From: Cyrtodaria siliqua
Taxonomy: Eukaryota; Mollusca; Bivalvia; Adapedonta; Hiatellidae
Reading direction: 5' to 3'
Length of the DNA stretch: 64,000 bases
Assembly (NCBI GenBank): GCA_037043455.1
Contig: JAWPHD010010380.1
Span: forward strand, 1-64,000
Under the pieces are notes generated by a model. It worked only from the letters and a program-made list of their open reading frames with translations, ran no database searches and had not been told where the DNA came from. This document shows positions 46,957-58,868 of the stretch, in pieces (the first letter of the stretch is position 1; every line of letters begins with the position of its first letter). A program made the translations under genes and the position numbers.

Positions 46957-48892
46957 AACTGTTTTAACTGAGTGTATATTTAATTTGAATGTGACATGTA
47001 TTTTCTGAACATTTACTGTAAATCAGTTCATGCCTGGTCTACCGGATGTGATACATGCTTTTTTAGCTTTATTTATCTTGCGTTTATAAGGCGGACTAAC
47101 TCGTCCTCCGGTGCTTATTTACAAAATCCATAGCCTGTCCATGCAGACACTTTTACTGGCGTTTTAAACTAATATGACGTGTATCATGGTTATGATACAC
47201 ATGCGGGCGATTAACAATTTCTGTTCAGCTTTTAGCATATTATATATAATGTGTGTATAGGCTGAAACATTTTATTCTATGATATATATATATGTGTTTT
47301 GATAGTAATAAAACCATCGTGATTTATTTATTTTTGGTTATTGCTTCAGCTATTTGTGAGTCTGATAACACGGCTGTTGCTATAGTCCAGAACCAATCAC
47401 TTAAGTGCAATTTGTCATATTATGTTATTGTTGTAAATGAAATTTATTTTCATATAGTCTCTTATAATTATTTTAAAATGGCATAGTTAAAATCATATGT
47501 AATGTTTTATTGTATATAATACTGTACTATGACGAGACTTTAATAAACTATAAAACCTACCTGTATAGGTTATCGAAAATCGTTCTCAATGAAAAGGGAA
47601 GTAATTTTAAAATTACGAAACTTGGAATGATTTTGTTTGAAAATAACAATCGTTTGTGAACACATTTCAGCGGTTTTTAAACAGGGCAATTGTTGTTAAT
47701 GACAAACATTACATTTGTTCAAAGCAATACGTTTGCATAAGAAAACAAATTCTTTTTAAAAAAAGCCAGGTAATTCTGATACTTTGCTTAGAAAATAATA
47801 ATAAAATAACACACATTTTTGAAAATCACATCCTCACCTAGCATTTTTAATACATGTCCTTCACCTCGTTCAAAGAAATTTTAATATCTTGTTTACTTCT
47901 GGGTGAAAAACTCAGTAGATGAGTAATCTCATACGTTGCAGTAAAGAAGGGTCATGATACTTCAAGGTCTCTCCAGTAGATGAAGAAATGTAGACGTTTT
48001 CTTCCTAGGACCGTTTCAGGCGACTTATTTAGATATCTTTATTTGCTGCAGTTTATTATATATCAATATATGGATCAATCAAGAAGTAAAATGATAATGC
48101 AAAAGACACTCCCTATTTACTGTCTTGTGTTTTCCTTTATTCATAATTTGGTTTGATTAAGTGATAAATTATTTATATCCGTTTAAGCAAAGCGAATTAA
48201 GAAATGAATGCTTATTTTGATTGCAGAAAACGGACATTCAAAATCAACAATCAGACTCTAGTGTTAGTTTAACCAATAAAGTTTACATTTCTAAACACCG
48301 ACCTCATTTAAGTAATTGTCATAACTAACATCAGTCATGGGAGGATATATTCAAACAAGAATTATTGTTTTGTCCATAGTGACATCTGTTCTGCTGAGTT
48401 TACTATTTTTACATGTCTTTGCTTCTGTATTAGCGAGTTTTTCTGTTTAACATTGGTCAGCACGAATGTGATATTCCGACAGATTTATTCACCTCGAAGA
48501 CTAAGACTAAGGTATTCCGACACATTTACTTGCAAGCCTTCCGTTGGCTGTGCTATTTCCAGTGGGAGCGCCAAGCCGCCGCGGAGGGATATTTACTTAA
48601 AAACGTCACGCGCAAAAAACGTAAACAAACTGCGTTTTGAGCAGATTTCAGGATGGCGGTCAAAATGACACCAGTGATGTAAACTGTATTCAACTGACAA
48701 TGTACAATGATGACACACATAAACAATTGCATCAATTCGTTTGTTACAGAATGAATTTTAAGTTTTTACGTGTTTTGTCGATTCTTTTTTATTAAAAATA
48801 CGATTTTTAGGCTTTTACAAATTACCGATCGTTTCGAAAATTTATATGAAATTTTAGCTTTTAATCAAATTGATAATTACAGTTTGTTCTTA
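46957..48892. other. No gene seen
   Basis: AT-rich. A short hairpin GTGTATCATGG...TATGATACAC lies near 47178. Frames at 47292-47486 and 48453-48668 have no supporting signals. Confidence 0.45.
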
Positions 48893-49010
48893 CAGCGAGA
48901 AAAAAGACGAAAGCATTAAAGTCAAGAAAAAGTCTTCCTCTACAGGCCTGTAAAATTTCATCAAAATTTGGGAAAAGTACTTTTTTCTACCCAAAAAAAC
49001 GTTTCATGAC
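48893..49010 (+). repeat. Direct repeat D1, possible terminal-exon copy
   Basis: After an acceptor-like TTTGTTCTTACAG it reads EKKDESIKVKKKSSSTGL then a stop. It shares about 75-80% identity with 51382-51496, including TACTTTTTTCTACCCAAAAA beyond the stop. The two lie in the same orientation on either side of the 49216-51291 element. Confidence 0.5.
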
Positions 49011-49600
49011 CGTTCATAAAATTACACAGAAAAGTGAGGCTCTCTTCAACCCTGTGCTTCATACAAAAAATTTTCAGAATCATATTTTTATCACTACAAT
49101 TAAAACATAATTTATACAAGCCATTTCCTTATAAAATAACCATCCTTTTCATGGCCTACTTTTAAAAATAAATTTAGGTCTATGTTGTGTTATTGTGAAA
49201 ATTATTTCAGTCAACCACAGGAACTTGAGATTTTATCAATACAGCAAAGAAAACGAGTAAACAATGAAAAATACCCCCCCTGTATATAAAAAAACACCAG
49301 GAATGAAACGCGTCGAATGTCAAAAATGACGACCCCACCTGAATACACTAACGAAACAAAGACTGACCACTATCGCATTTAGCTATTCAATAACTAACAC
49401 ATTTATGTACCTGGAACAACCGACGATTTTTAAATCGCGTCCAATTTGATGAAGTTATTCGTTATTTTATAAGGATTTTCGCCCTTTCAATTTCCATCGA
49501 GTAAGCCATTGTGTGACGTCACAATATTGCAGCGACGAGGTGAATACTCAGGTTGGAGAACAGTAAAATACGGCCCACTCATGTTTCACGTGTTTTCAAG

Positions 49601-49692
49601 ATGGAGCAGGTCGAAGCAATTTCTCTTGCCTCAAAAGGGCACAGTTTCCTAATGACTGGCTCATGTGGCACAGGAAAAACATATACATTGAA
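49601..49692 (+). CDS. PIF1-like helicase first exon (P-loop), inside transposon
   Basis: ATG in good context (TTCAAGATGG) opens MEQVEAISLASKGHSFLMTG, then SCGTGKTYTLK. GSCGTGKT is a Walker A P-loop, and a short Gln-x-x-A-x-x-x-A-x-x-G-H-S-F lead is typical of PIF1-type helicases. A donor-like GTAAATG begins at 49693; read through, the frame stops at once (TAA 49694-49696). No later helicase motifs (Walker B or others) are found in the element or next to it, so this is a fragment. Confidence 0.6.
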
Positions 49693-49761
49693 GTAAATGA
49701 ACGTTTTTTTTATTTAACAGTTAAATTTCATTAATTATACATGTACATACAGTATATAAAT

Positions 49762-49905
49762 AGCAATTTCTTTTGCCTCAAAAGGGCACAGTTTCCTGAT
49801 AACTGGCTCATGTGGCACAGGAAAAACATGTACATTGAAAAGGTTTTTTTATTTAACAGTTAAGTTTCATTAATTATACATGTACCAACAGTAGATCAAT
49901 ATTTG
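49762..49905 (+). pseudogene. Tandem copy of the helicase P-loop exon
   Basis: A 147-bp unit (from AGCAATTTC at 49615) is repeated from 49762. It again reads AISFASKGHSFLITGSCGTG followed by KTCTLKRF and stays open to a stop at about 49870. It lacks an ATG, and the donor is changed (GAAAAGG). Changes from copy 1 are few and conservative. Confidence 0.6.
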
Positions 49906-50440
49906 ATTTATTCCTCGGAGGTCTTCCTCCACCAATAAAACTGGAAAAGTCATTAAATAACCTAAAATGTGTTTGAATAGAATAGTTTTAGTTTCCAATC
50001 ATGGGCCCTTTCAGGCATACATTTTTTTAATATATATAAACATGTATATCAATAGTACAAACTGAAGTCTAATATACCTGAAGCTTGATTCTGATTAGAA
50101 AATACAAACAACAAAAGACTAGATGGAATAATAAAATCAGGCATTTAAAATGACAACGACAAATAATTAAAGACAATAATAACATATTAGCATAATAATT
50201 GGTTAAATGACTTTAAACCCATTCAATTATTGTGAAACACATGGCGTACAATACACATAATACAAAATCACATAATACAAAATATTTTAACATTTCAAAT
50301 ATTACAGCTATCATATTTAAGAGAATTACTATGGGTTTCTAATTTTCTATTATTATACCTCACGTGACTTTGTAATGTTAAATTCTCATATACTCATCAT
50401 GGGCAATTTCTTACTGTTTCATGCTAACAGTACGTTTTTG

Positions 50441-50570
50441 ACCGGTTAACAGTATACTGTTACATGGCAGGCGCGTGAAAATGTTGGTTATGCACGTGCA
50501 TGACGTCATTTCAAACAATAACGTCACCTTTTAGATGCGCGTGCCATGTAACAGTATACTGTTAACCGGT
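50441..50570. mobile_element. 130-bp inverted-repeat element nested in the transposon
   Basis: ACCGGTTAACAGTATACTGT at 50441 mirrors ACAGTATACTGTTAACCGGT ending at 50570; arms of about 35 bp extend through CATGGC..GCGCG. A related AATACTGTTAAC/GTAACAGTATT hairpin lies at 50729-50773. No target duplication identified. Confidence 0.75.
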
Positions 50571-51381
50571 ATATTCATATGTGTGTGTTACATTGTTGTA
50601 GATCTACCCATGTTCACCTCCCCTACAAAGGTACAAAATAAGTTAAATAAACGTGTAATTTTGTTCGGTATAATAAAATAAATAGTGCATGGCTTCCAGT
50701 GTGACAGTACATATTGTCAACATTCGGTAAAATACTGTTAACCTCCGCTTCGCCTCGGGTAACAGTATTTTCCTCATTTCCAAACGTGCAGAGTTATGAG
50801 AGTAACTTCCCCTACTTACTTGGGTTTCGTCAAATATCTTTTTCCTAAAAAATATCATTGACAACTATTTTTCCTAATTATCTTAAGAAAAATATTTCAT
50901 ATCAAATGATGAACATAAACAAATTTTAAAACATATAATAATTATTTTAACGTATTTTAATATTCACCTCGTCGCTGCAATATTGTGACGTCACACAATG
51001 GCTTACTCGATGGAAATTGAAAGGGCGAAAATCCTTATAAAATAACGAATAACTTCATCAAATTGGACGCGATTTAAAAATCGTCGGTTGTTCCAGGTAC
51101 ATAAATGTGTTAGTTATTGAATAGCTAAATGCGATAGTGGTCAGTCTTTGTTTCGTTAGTGTATTCAGGTGGGGTCGTCATTTTTGACATTCGACGCGTT
51201 TCATTCCTGGTGTTTTTTTATATACAGGGGGGGTATTTTTCATTGTTTACTCGTTTTCTTTGCTGTATTGATAAAATCTCAAGTTCCTGTGAGTCAACAA
51301 ACAAGCGAAAGAGCAAAATGTCAGCTGTTTATCGATCGACTTCAATTTTTTTATTTTTTATCTCGATTTGTATGAAGATTT

Positions 51382-51496
51382 TAACAGCGAGAAAAAAGAC
51401 AAGAACATGAACGATGAGTTTAATCCTTCCTCTGGCAGTATGTGAATTTTCAAGCGAATTTGAAAAAAGTACTTTTTTCTACCCAAAAAAACGTTT
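51382..51496 (+). repeat. Direct repeat D2, possible terminal-exon copy
   Basis: After an acceptor-like ATTTTAACAG it reads EKKDKNMNDEFNPSSGSM then a stop. Diverged copy of D1 (48893-49010). Confidence 0.5.
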
Positions 51497-52520
51497 GGTC
51501 ACTGTTTTACGCAAGCGTTTCGAACGTTGTTTTTGTGTAGTTTTGTTACACGGCATGGAATACGGCATGCAATACATCGGTCAGCTCTGTGTGTGATAAA
51601 TTCTGAAATTACCTGGTATATTGTAGTGAACAGACAGTCGATAAGAGACAAAATATTTATGCTAACATGACATATTTTAAATTCGATTGTTATTGAAAAT
51701 ATTGCAAAAAAATAAATACCGTGTTTCCTCGAAGACCACATTCCAACACAGAATTGTGACGTCACAATGCTTGTACTAGTATAAGCACAGGGTGAAAAGG
51801 TGTACGCGGACAATTTTTTAAATCTTCGAAAGGACGTGTGTTTTTATTTATTTATTTTGGTCGAAGAGCCCTTTAAAAAAAAGTATCATTGGCTATTATC
51901 CGTTCGACCCATCCACCCCCGCCCCACCCCCACCCAGCACATTTTTTTAAATGGACAGAATTAATCTAGAATGCGAACTATGATTTTAAATGTATTTTAA
52001 AGGCCATTCGGATTGTCGACGCAAATATAATATGAACTAGGGCTTTATTGATTTGAACAGCGACCGCAGAGGGAAGTAAGATGGGTGAATAGTCCCATTA
52101 GACATACCATCACCAGGGCTCCAGCTCCTTAGGTTCAACGCCTTTTCCACTGTGTAACCGAGGCCTCTTTTTTGAAAGTCTGTGAAATAGCATCTTTGAA
52201 ACAATCTGTGTATTAAACCGTGCCAGCGCCTTTACATCTGAGATACCAAGAACACATGATTGGCATTCGACCACTTACATGTATGTGTACCATGCTGCAC
52301 CCCCTCCCCTCCCCCCTCCCCCGCCCCACCCACCACCACCACACACACTTTAACTCATCTTAGTGGGGTTCGGGGTCCCTCCCGCCCTCACTCTGTTTAA
52401 CTTATCCTAGTGGGGTTCGGGGTCATGCTACCCGTATTATGTTTTTTTGATGTTACAATGCGCGTTCTGACGTATATTTCAGAGTTATAAAACGGTAGAT
52501 AAAGGTAAGTACTCACATGT
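51497..52520. other. No gene seen
   Basis: C-rich runs near 51905-51940 and 52290-52345. The phrase TAGTGGGGTTCGGGGTC is repeated at about 52361 and 52409. No protein-like frame. Confidence 0.45.
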
Positions 52521-52523
52521 ACC

Positions 52524-52524
<1 letters not shown>

Positions 52525-52571
<47 letters not shown>
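52525..52571. repeat. (AC)n microsatellite
   Basis: About 23 uninterrupted AC units. The frames across it on both strands are artefacts. Confidence 0.97.
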
Positions 52572-52574
<3 letters not shown>

Positions 52575-52866
52575 CCCCACACCCTCAATACCTCCTCCAT
52601 TGTTATTGCATTTTTGGACTTTTTACATTTTCGATTTCCAAGTTAGGCGTAGGGTCGGGCGTACCGTGCTTACGCAGAGCTACGCCAATGACACCTACCA
52701 TCTTTTATGGAACTATATTAGTACCAATCAGTAAGGGATGGTCAGAACCCTGCACCCTGCAGTCTATAGGGTAGATAGGCTCGCGAGGGTAATAACCCTA
52801 AACTTAGTATCGTTTTGTAGAATTTGTTTTTCTCAATAAAATTCGGATTCGGCCGGGTTAGCGATG

Positions 52867-53088
52867 ACCAAGACACTTTCCCTCGTCTCGTCAGTCGGAT
52901 GGTGACGTAAACCGGGCGGTCCCGTGTATCGGTTTATCCTCCGAGCACGTTAAAAAACCAGGAATCTATTCGATAACAAGAGTAGGGCAGGTTCCCAGAT
53001 TTCTATGTATTCCTTCTCCTCCCTCTGGGGCGGTTCTAAATAACCTATACTGTGTTGATGAGCCGTTAAACAACATTCAATTCAATTA
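52867..53088 (+). mobile_element. SINE family 1, 5'-truncated copy
   Basis: Reads ACCAAGACACTTTCCCTCG... through CGTGTATCGGTTTATCCTCC, TCCGAGCACGTTAAA and ends GAGCCGTTAAACAACATTCA ATTCAATT. Matches the body and tail of the inverted copy at 11362-11676; the tRNA head is missing. Confidence 0.8.
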
Positions 53089-53179
53089 AAACGTATATTG
53101 TCTCGTGGTCTAGCTTGTGTGTCGTCTCAACATGGGATAAATAAGAGCTATTAACATTATATATTTACTTATATATATT

Positions 53180-53502
53180 AGGCCAAAAAAAAATACCTGT
53201 GTTTCCGGTGGCCCGACCGACCCTATTTTTAAGAGGCCGACCCTAAAACTTTTTATGAAAAAAATATATATATTTGTTCTGAACAATGATTTATCACAAT
53301 ATATCGAGGTAAACTGACATCACAGAGAAACTTTCAGCTGTATCATCAACTTGTATGGGGTTTATGATATAAATACATGTAGAATCTCACAATATCTTGC
53401 TCCAAAAAAAATAAAAATAAAAATTTAAAAAAATGCCTACCTACCGGACCCTATTTTTTTAGAGAATGCAATAGGAAACACACCTATTTTTTTGTTTGTC
53501 CT
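53180..53502. mobile_element. MITE-like element with GGCCGACCCTA motifs
   Basis: Imperfect inverted ends: AGGCCAAAAAAAAATACCTG plus TGTTTCC, and GGAAACACACCTATTTTTTT plus GTTTGTCCTT. Internal CCCGACCGACCCTATTTTT near the left and CCTACCTACCGGACCCTATT near the right. Resembles a family frequent in bivalves (memory). Target duplication unclear. Confidence 0.6.
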
Positions 53503-53799
53503 TACTATATTTAACTTATAAATCGGCTACTGTGCAGCTTCTTCTATTTTTAATTTTCTAACGTACTTAAAATTTTAAGATGGTCGCCAAAATGAGAAAA
53601 GCATGAAAAACAGCATCATGTATTATATATAACACACAAGTCTGTCATGTGGTTTTGTCAGCAAGGACATTTATCATTTCTGATTTATTTTAAATGGATT
53701 GGAGGCGGTCTGGAAGACTATAGGCGTCTATTCAAATACGTAATGCGTTTCATTTTCATATTCAATGTGCATAATATTATGCTCTAACCACAACTTTGC

Positions 53800-53990
53800 C
53801 AAAATAAAATTCATAGTTATTGGACATGTCAATAGCATTGAATAATTGCTAAGGAAGAACTTTATACATATTTTCATTGAGTAAGACGAAAATGTGTGTT
53901 TCATGAACATAGGTAATAGAGGACCTTACATGAGAGCTGACAGAGCTTAAAGTGATCCCTAAGCGTCTGCCATGCCCACTGGCACAGATA
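53800..53990. repeat. Fragment of the 40985-41640 dispersed element
   Basis: Shares ATTCATAGTTATTGGACAT, TTTCATGAACATAGGT and the tail AAAGTGATCCCTAAGCGTCT GCCATGC. Confidence 0.65.
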
Positions 53991-54568
53991 TATATATTAT
54001 AGGGAGGTCAAGTGTAGTTTAAATGTTGGATATACTCAGGTTTAATGAAATCATGTCATTCAACTGAAAAAGTGATCATTTGTTTAATAGGCATGTCAAA
54101 CATATAATACATACTGGTAATGGCTGTGAGTGAAATGTATAAATTATTGGTGCAATATTATCAACAGTTTAGTAATATAATAATAACTATTAGCCTTGCA
54201 CTATTCTAGTATTAATATTAATGATTGCAAAAATGTGAATTATGTAGAAAAACTAATGGGACGCTGCGAGTTGTTAGCTTTTCAACAAATCAAGATTGCT
54301 GTGTGTCCCTTTAAAGAGGCACTACCTATATCTACGCGATTTTTAATGTAAAATATTAAATACTCAATATTACTGCATTTATATGTATACAAAGCTATTT
54401 TATCAGTATTCTAAAAAGAAACATAGTTCGTATTCCAGTTCTGTAAATTATTAATTATGATCAAAACAATATCTTGAATAAAATGCTGCCCAGCCGTTTA
54501 TTCCTGCCGGAGAACTACGAGTTTTTACGATTTTCTCGGACATGCGCAATGCGATTACAAACTATTCG

Positions 54569-56887
54569 GGTCTCACACCACAATTAATTTTCCCATAGGG
54601 TTACTGTACAGCCTTTTCAAACATCTGAGCTTCAAAGCAGGGCAGCAGACATTGTTGTTGGTTTAATATCTTCAGTATAGCCAAGACCAGTAATTTAAAA
54701 CAATAAAATATATAAGTTAGCCAGGTTGGTTTTTTTTCTCGCTCATGTTTTGTGAACCCTATGGAAAATACAAAATTCATACACTATCTAGCTGAATATG
54801 TGGTGCTTCGGTCAAACAATTCTGAAATTTGAATGAAACCTCATATCAACATGGGATTTTCTGTATCATCTGTCTTTTACACTGCAGATGTATGCTAAAG
54901 CAAAGAAAAGCCTATTTTTCAAATTAAAAATTGCCTAAAATTGAGAAAAAATTGAATTATTTTCTGTTTTCCTTTTGTCTCTAGGTCCGTGAGCTTTCAG
55001 GGGAGATAATAGAGGTGTGAGACCTGAAGAGAGTAAATATTTTTAGCAACATCATCCATAACATAACATTTAGTAGCTATGTGCAGTACCTATAAAATAA
55101 GACCATAAGCATGCTTCTATCATATTTACAAGTGAAATGATTCAGGATTATGTGATTGAGAGTAACGCGTGGATTCGACAAGTTCCCGCTGTGAAATAAA
55201 AGTCCAAAACATGTTTTCATAATATGTAGCATTTGTGTGATAACTACACCATTTGTGCCTCAATCTTCATGAGATTTTTACCACAATCCCCTGTTGTCAT
55301 CTGCTATCTTATAATTATGATTAAAATAATATTAGTTCATATCATGGCATCAAACATATGTATTCAATGATGAACTGCTGAAATTTTAATAGGAAAAATA
55401 TCATTTCTTTCTGTATCCATGGTAACAAGATAAAAGTCTAAAGTATACCAGTCAATAGCTATGCATTTAGATTCTGCATGTCAAATTAACCCCCAAATAA
55501 GCTTAGGTCTGAGTATATGAAAAGATATGAAAGTCTGAGTATCACTTGAATTTTGGCGGTATTGTGCCTTTAACATAAAAATACACAAGAAATGCCACCA
55601 AATGTAGTATTTCTGTAATATATCTGCCATTTTTCTCTCAATCTGCATGAAAATTTCCCCAAACATGATCTGTGTCACCTGCTTTCAGGAAATGCAACAC
55701 AATACATAAATACCCCATATAGAATAAAAAATAATTGAAGCTGTAACTGTAACTGTTTCGGTAAAAAAATAAAAAAATCAAGAAATGCACCTATTTCGAC
55801 TAGATAACAGAAATACAATAATGAGAAATTCCACCTAAACAGAACAGCAACATTATTTGTCTCTGTAATAAATATGGAGAACACCAACAGAAACTTGATA
55901 GTTGGAAGATACAACAACAACAACAACAACAGCAGCAGCAGCAACAACAATCACGTATGTGATCACTGTCCAGTATGGCATACAAAGATGAGTTGTTGAC
56001 AACTTTAAATTTGAGACATCAACAATATGGGAGATATCAGATATATCAAATTAGATATCTGCTGTCTCTGTGATATTTCCTTACAGAAACATGTGGCTTC
56101 TGACACACTGCACATGTATACACCAGAAAACATCATGTTTTTATTTATCACATGAGTTGTCATGATTACACAGCTGTCAAAAAAGTATACATACATGCAC
56201 ACAAATTGCTCGAAAATGTTATTATGAGATTTATATCAAATACCTGATATGGGCATGATACTGGACACAATATGTGCCAAACACATTCTTCATCTGTACC
56301 AACAACTAGTTGAAATTGTCTGACAAATCATTACTTTGAAACTAAAACACAAATCAATTGAATCAAGGTGTATAACGGGCTTTAAAAAAAAGACGTCTGT
56401 GTGACTATGATGAAAAATTAGCTACTCTTCAGGTCTCACACCACAATTAATTTTCCCATAGGGTTACTGTACAGCCTTTTCCAACATCTGAGCTTCAAAG
56501 CAGGGCAGCAGACATTGTTGTTGGTTTAATATCTTCAGTATAGCCAAGACCAGTAATTTAAAACAATAAAATATATAAGTTAGCCAGGTTGGGTTTTTTT
56601 CTCGCTCATGTTTTGTGAACCCTATGGAAAATACAAAATTCATACACTATCTAGCTGAATATGTGGTGCTTCGGTCAAACAATTCTGAAATTTGAATGAA
56701 ACCTCATATCAACATGGGATTTTCTGTATCATCTGTCTTTTACACTGCAGATGTATGCTAAAGCAAAGAAAAGCCTATTTTTCAAATTAAAAATTGCCTA
56801 AAATTGAGAAAAAATAGAATTATTTTCTGTTTTCCTTTTGTCTCTAGGTCCGTGAGCTTTCAGGGGAGATAATAGAGGTGTGAGACC
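54569..56887. mobile_element. Composite element: 456-bp direct terminal repeats around 1.4 kb
   Basis: 54569-55024 and 56432-56887 are both 456 bp with about three differences. Each copy starts GGTCTCACACC and ends GGTGTGAGACC. TTCG at 54565-54568 and 56888-56891 is a 4-bp target duplication, so the whole entered as one unit. The 1407-bp centre (55025-56431) has no protein-like frame, no TGG primer site and no purine tract. It begins TGAAGAG and ends CTCTTCA. It resembles either a non-coding LTR (TRIM-like) element or a composite of two TIR elements. Confidence 0.82.
55911..55950. repeat. (CAA)n/(CAG)n microsatellite
   Basis: About 13 triplets, CAA then CAG then CAA. The poly-Leu/poly-Cys frames on the minus strand come from it. 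Confidence 0.95.
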
Positions 56888-57179
56888 TTCGGCGCAGTTC
56901 CGATAGCAAACGAATAGATCGGAACTCTTCGCTAATCAGACGAGTAGTTTCGATTGTAAACGAATAAGATCGGAAAATCTCCGCAATCGGCTTGTCTAAA
57001 ACAATTACGAATACAATTTCAAAAATCCGATCTTTTCAATCCTGTTTTTCCCAAGCAAAACGCATATTACTTTGGGTGAAATTATTGCCATTTACCTTTT
57101 TCATAGTTCTCTTTATAATTAAGTCAAGTTTATATCAATTGGTGGACAAAAAGATATAGGTAGAGCCTCTTTAAGGTCC

Positions 57180-58533
57180 ATAAATAATATGTTAATAAAA
57201 CAAGTTACAACCCTATGCTGTTGTTTTGTAAGTTGTGTCACAGGTTTTGAACATAGTTCAGCATCAACATGTATTCTCCGTTATATGTACACGTAACAGT
57301 CAGTTCAATAAAACTGTGTACTTCAACGACAACGTCTCAAATGGAATGATGAGTGTTTTTTTTATTGAGTATTAAATAAGCAAAACTACTTTTCACATCA
57401 CTCTCATTGGCATGGATGACAGCGCTAAATGCATGTGGGAGGAAACCAGCATGCACAGATCCTTGTGAAAAACTTGAGTGTCAATAAGAACTGTAGATGT
57501 AGTTCAAGATAATCCATTCAATTTATTGTTCAATACTTGGATCCATTACAATTGTATACCGTAACCTTGTGTTGTGAAAATGGCAGCATCTTGTCTGAAA
57601 AATAAAGAAAATGCAAACACTGAGTATTACAACGTAAATATCTCCTGTACATGAACTACTAAAACCTGATCAGTTTTAATAATATACAAAATATGTATTT
57701 TATATAGAACCTATACAGGCCAAATAAAATAAAAAATTAAACCTGTGTTTACATATCATTGTCAATAAAAGTGGGCCAGTATATTTATTTGGTATCAAAT
57801 ATTTACTTGTTATCATTTTTTACTCCATGAATTATATTTAGACCACAAGAACATTAAATAAAGAAAAATCTGACTGGCTGCAGGCTTAAACATATTAAAA
57901 CAGATTATATTATTTTTTTACCTCAGAATAACTGATTATTATTTTATTCCCAATAAAAAGAGGAGTCAGCAGTGCATTAAGGGAGTTGATCTGGTTTAAT
58001 ACAGTAAACACAGACCTGTATATTTAATTGGGTCTTAGTCAATATAAAATTTACTGAAAAAGATTACCAAATGTTTGTTTTTTTAACACTGAGAACGTAT
58101 GTATTGTTTAAGATCCTTTTCATGTTTTAATAATGTCTCTCAGTTCCACCTTTCAAGGTAAGGTTTCCAGGTGTTTTAACTAGATTTATCTAATTACTAT
58201 TATTTTATTATTTGTTTGGCATTGATGTGAAATGCTTCCCCACCATACAAATAAGTTCTGCTTACAAACCTCTATGAAATCCATCTTGTTTTTGTAAGCT
58301 CCTCCAACCTCACTTCATCCAACCAAGAGTCGCATTTCAGATCAGAATATGTAAGATGCAGGCATCATGTCTGTGAGACTGATGTCTCCCTATGAAAAAA
58401 TAATAACGACACAGTGTATAAACGCAATTGCCAAATTTCATTTGGATCTGAACATTTCGCTTCAATTCAATAATAATTGGATAGATCTATGTATTCAATT
58501 CTTATTTCTATGTACTGTTACTTAGAAAATGTG
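57180..58533. other. No gene seen
   Basis: AT-rich; an AATAAA at about 57307 has no gene attached that I can see. No repeats of note. Confidence 0.45.
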
Positions 58534-58538
58534 TTCAT

Positions 58539-58868
58539 CAGGGCTTTTTTCCACAAAATTGGGAAGAGGCCCAGGCCTGTCCATTTTGGGAAAGATGTAA
58601 CATTTTACCAATTTATAAGTAAATTTGACAATACTATGCTTTATTTATATTTTCAGCCAACAGTTATTATAATTACTGTTTCTCAGTCAGAACCGACTCT
58701 ACAGACAAAAACACATTGCAGAATTAATGCCTTTTCTCAAATTCTGAGACACTGCTGCTTTCTGATAGGCAAATATTTCTGCCACATTTGGGGAAAAAAC
58801 AGTCAAGTTCTCAATTGGGAAAGAGGCATTTTAGAGGTGTCTCTGTTACATAAGGTAAAAAAGCCCTG
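58539..58868. mobile_element. 330-bp hAT-like MITE
   Basis: Ends CAGGGCTTTTTT and AAAAAAGCCCTG; TTCAT at 58534-58538 and 58869-58873 is a 5-bp target duplication. CAGGG ends fit hAT elements, although hAT usually makes 8 bp. Inside are GGGAAGAGGCCCAGGCCTG and ATTGGGAAAGAGGC. The longest open frame of the window (145 codons, 58477-58914) spans this element and is not a gene. Confidence 0.75.

Larger units (their letters stand above)
49216..51291 (+). mobile_element. MULE-like transposon, 331-bp TIRs, carrying a helicase P-loop exon
   Basis: The arms 49216-49546 and 50961-51291 are both 331 bp and appear identical when one is reverse-complemented. The ends are CACAGGAACTTGAG and CTCAAGTTCCTGTG. 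AGTCAAC at 49209-49215 and 51292-51298 is an exact 7-bp target duplication. Long TIRs with a 7-11 bp duplication fit Mutator-like elements, but there is no transposase, so the class is inference. The 1414-bp interior holds a duplicated PIF1-like P-loop exon and a nested small inverted-repeat element, like a Pack-MULE cargo. Confidence 0.82.
54309..57175. mobile_element. Older inverted-repeat element interrupted by a 2.3-kb insertion
   Basis: Ends CTTTAAAGAGGCACTACCTA and TAGGTAGAGCCTCTTTAAG form inverted repeats of about 25 bp, flanked by GTCC at 54305-54308 and 57176-57179 (a possible 4-bp target duplication). Without the nested element it would be about 550 bp, with no coding capacity. Confidence 0.7.

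Noticed and set aside
52397..52774. Open frames of 67 and 85 codons
   Set aside because: Generated by the (AC)n microsatellite.
54569..56887. Standard LTR retrotransposon
   Set aside because: Terminal repeats lack TG...CA, there is no tRNA primer site after the left repeat, no purine tract before the right one and no gag/pol; kept as an unclassified composite element.
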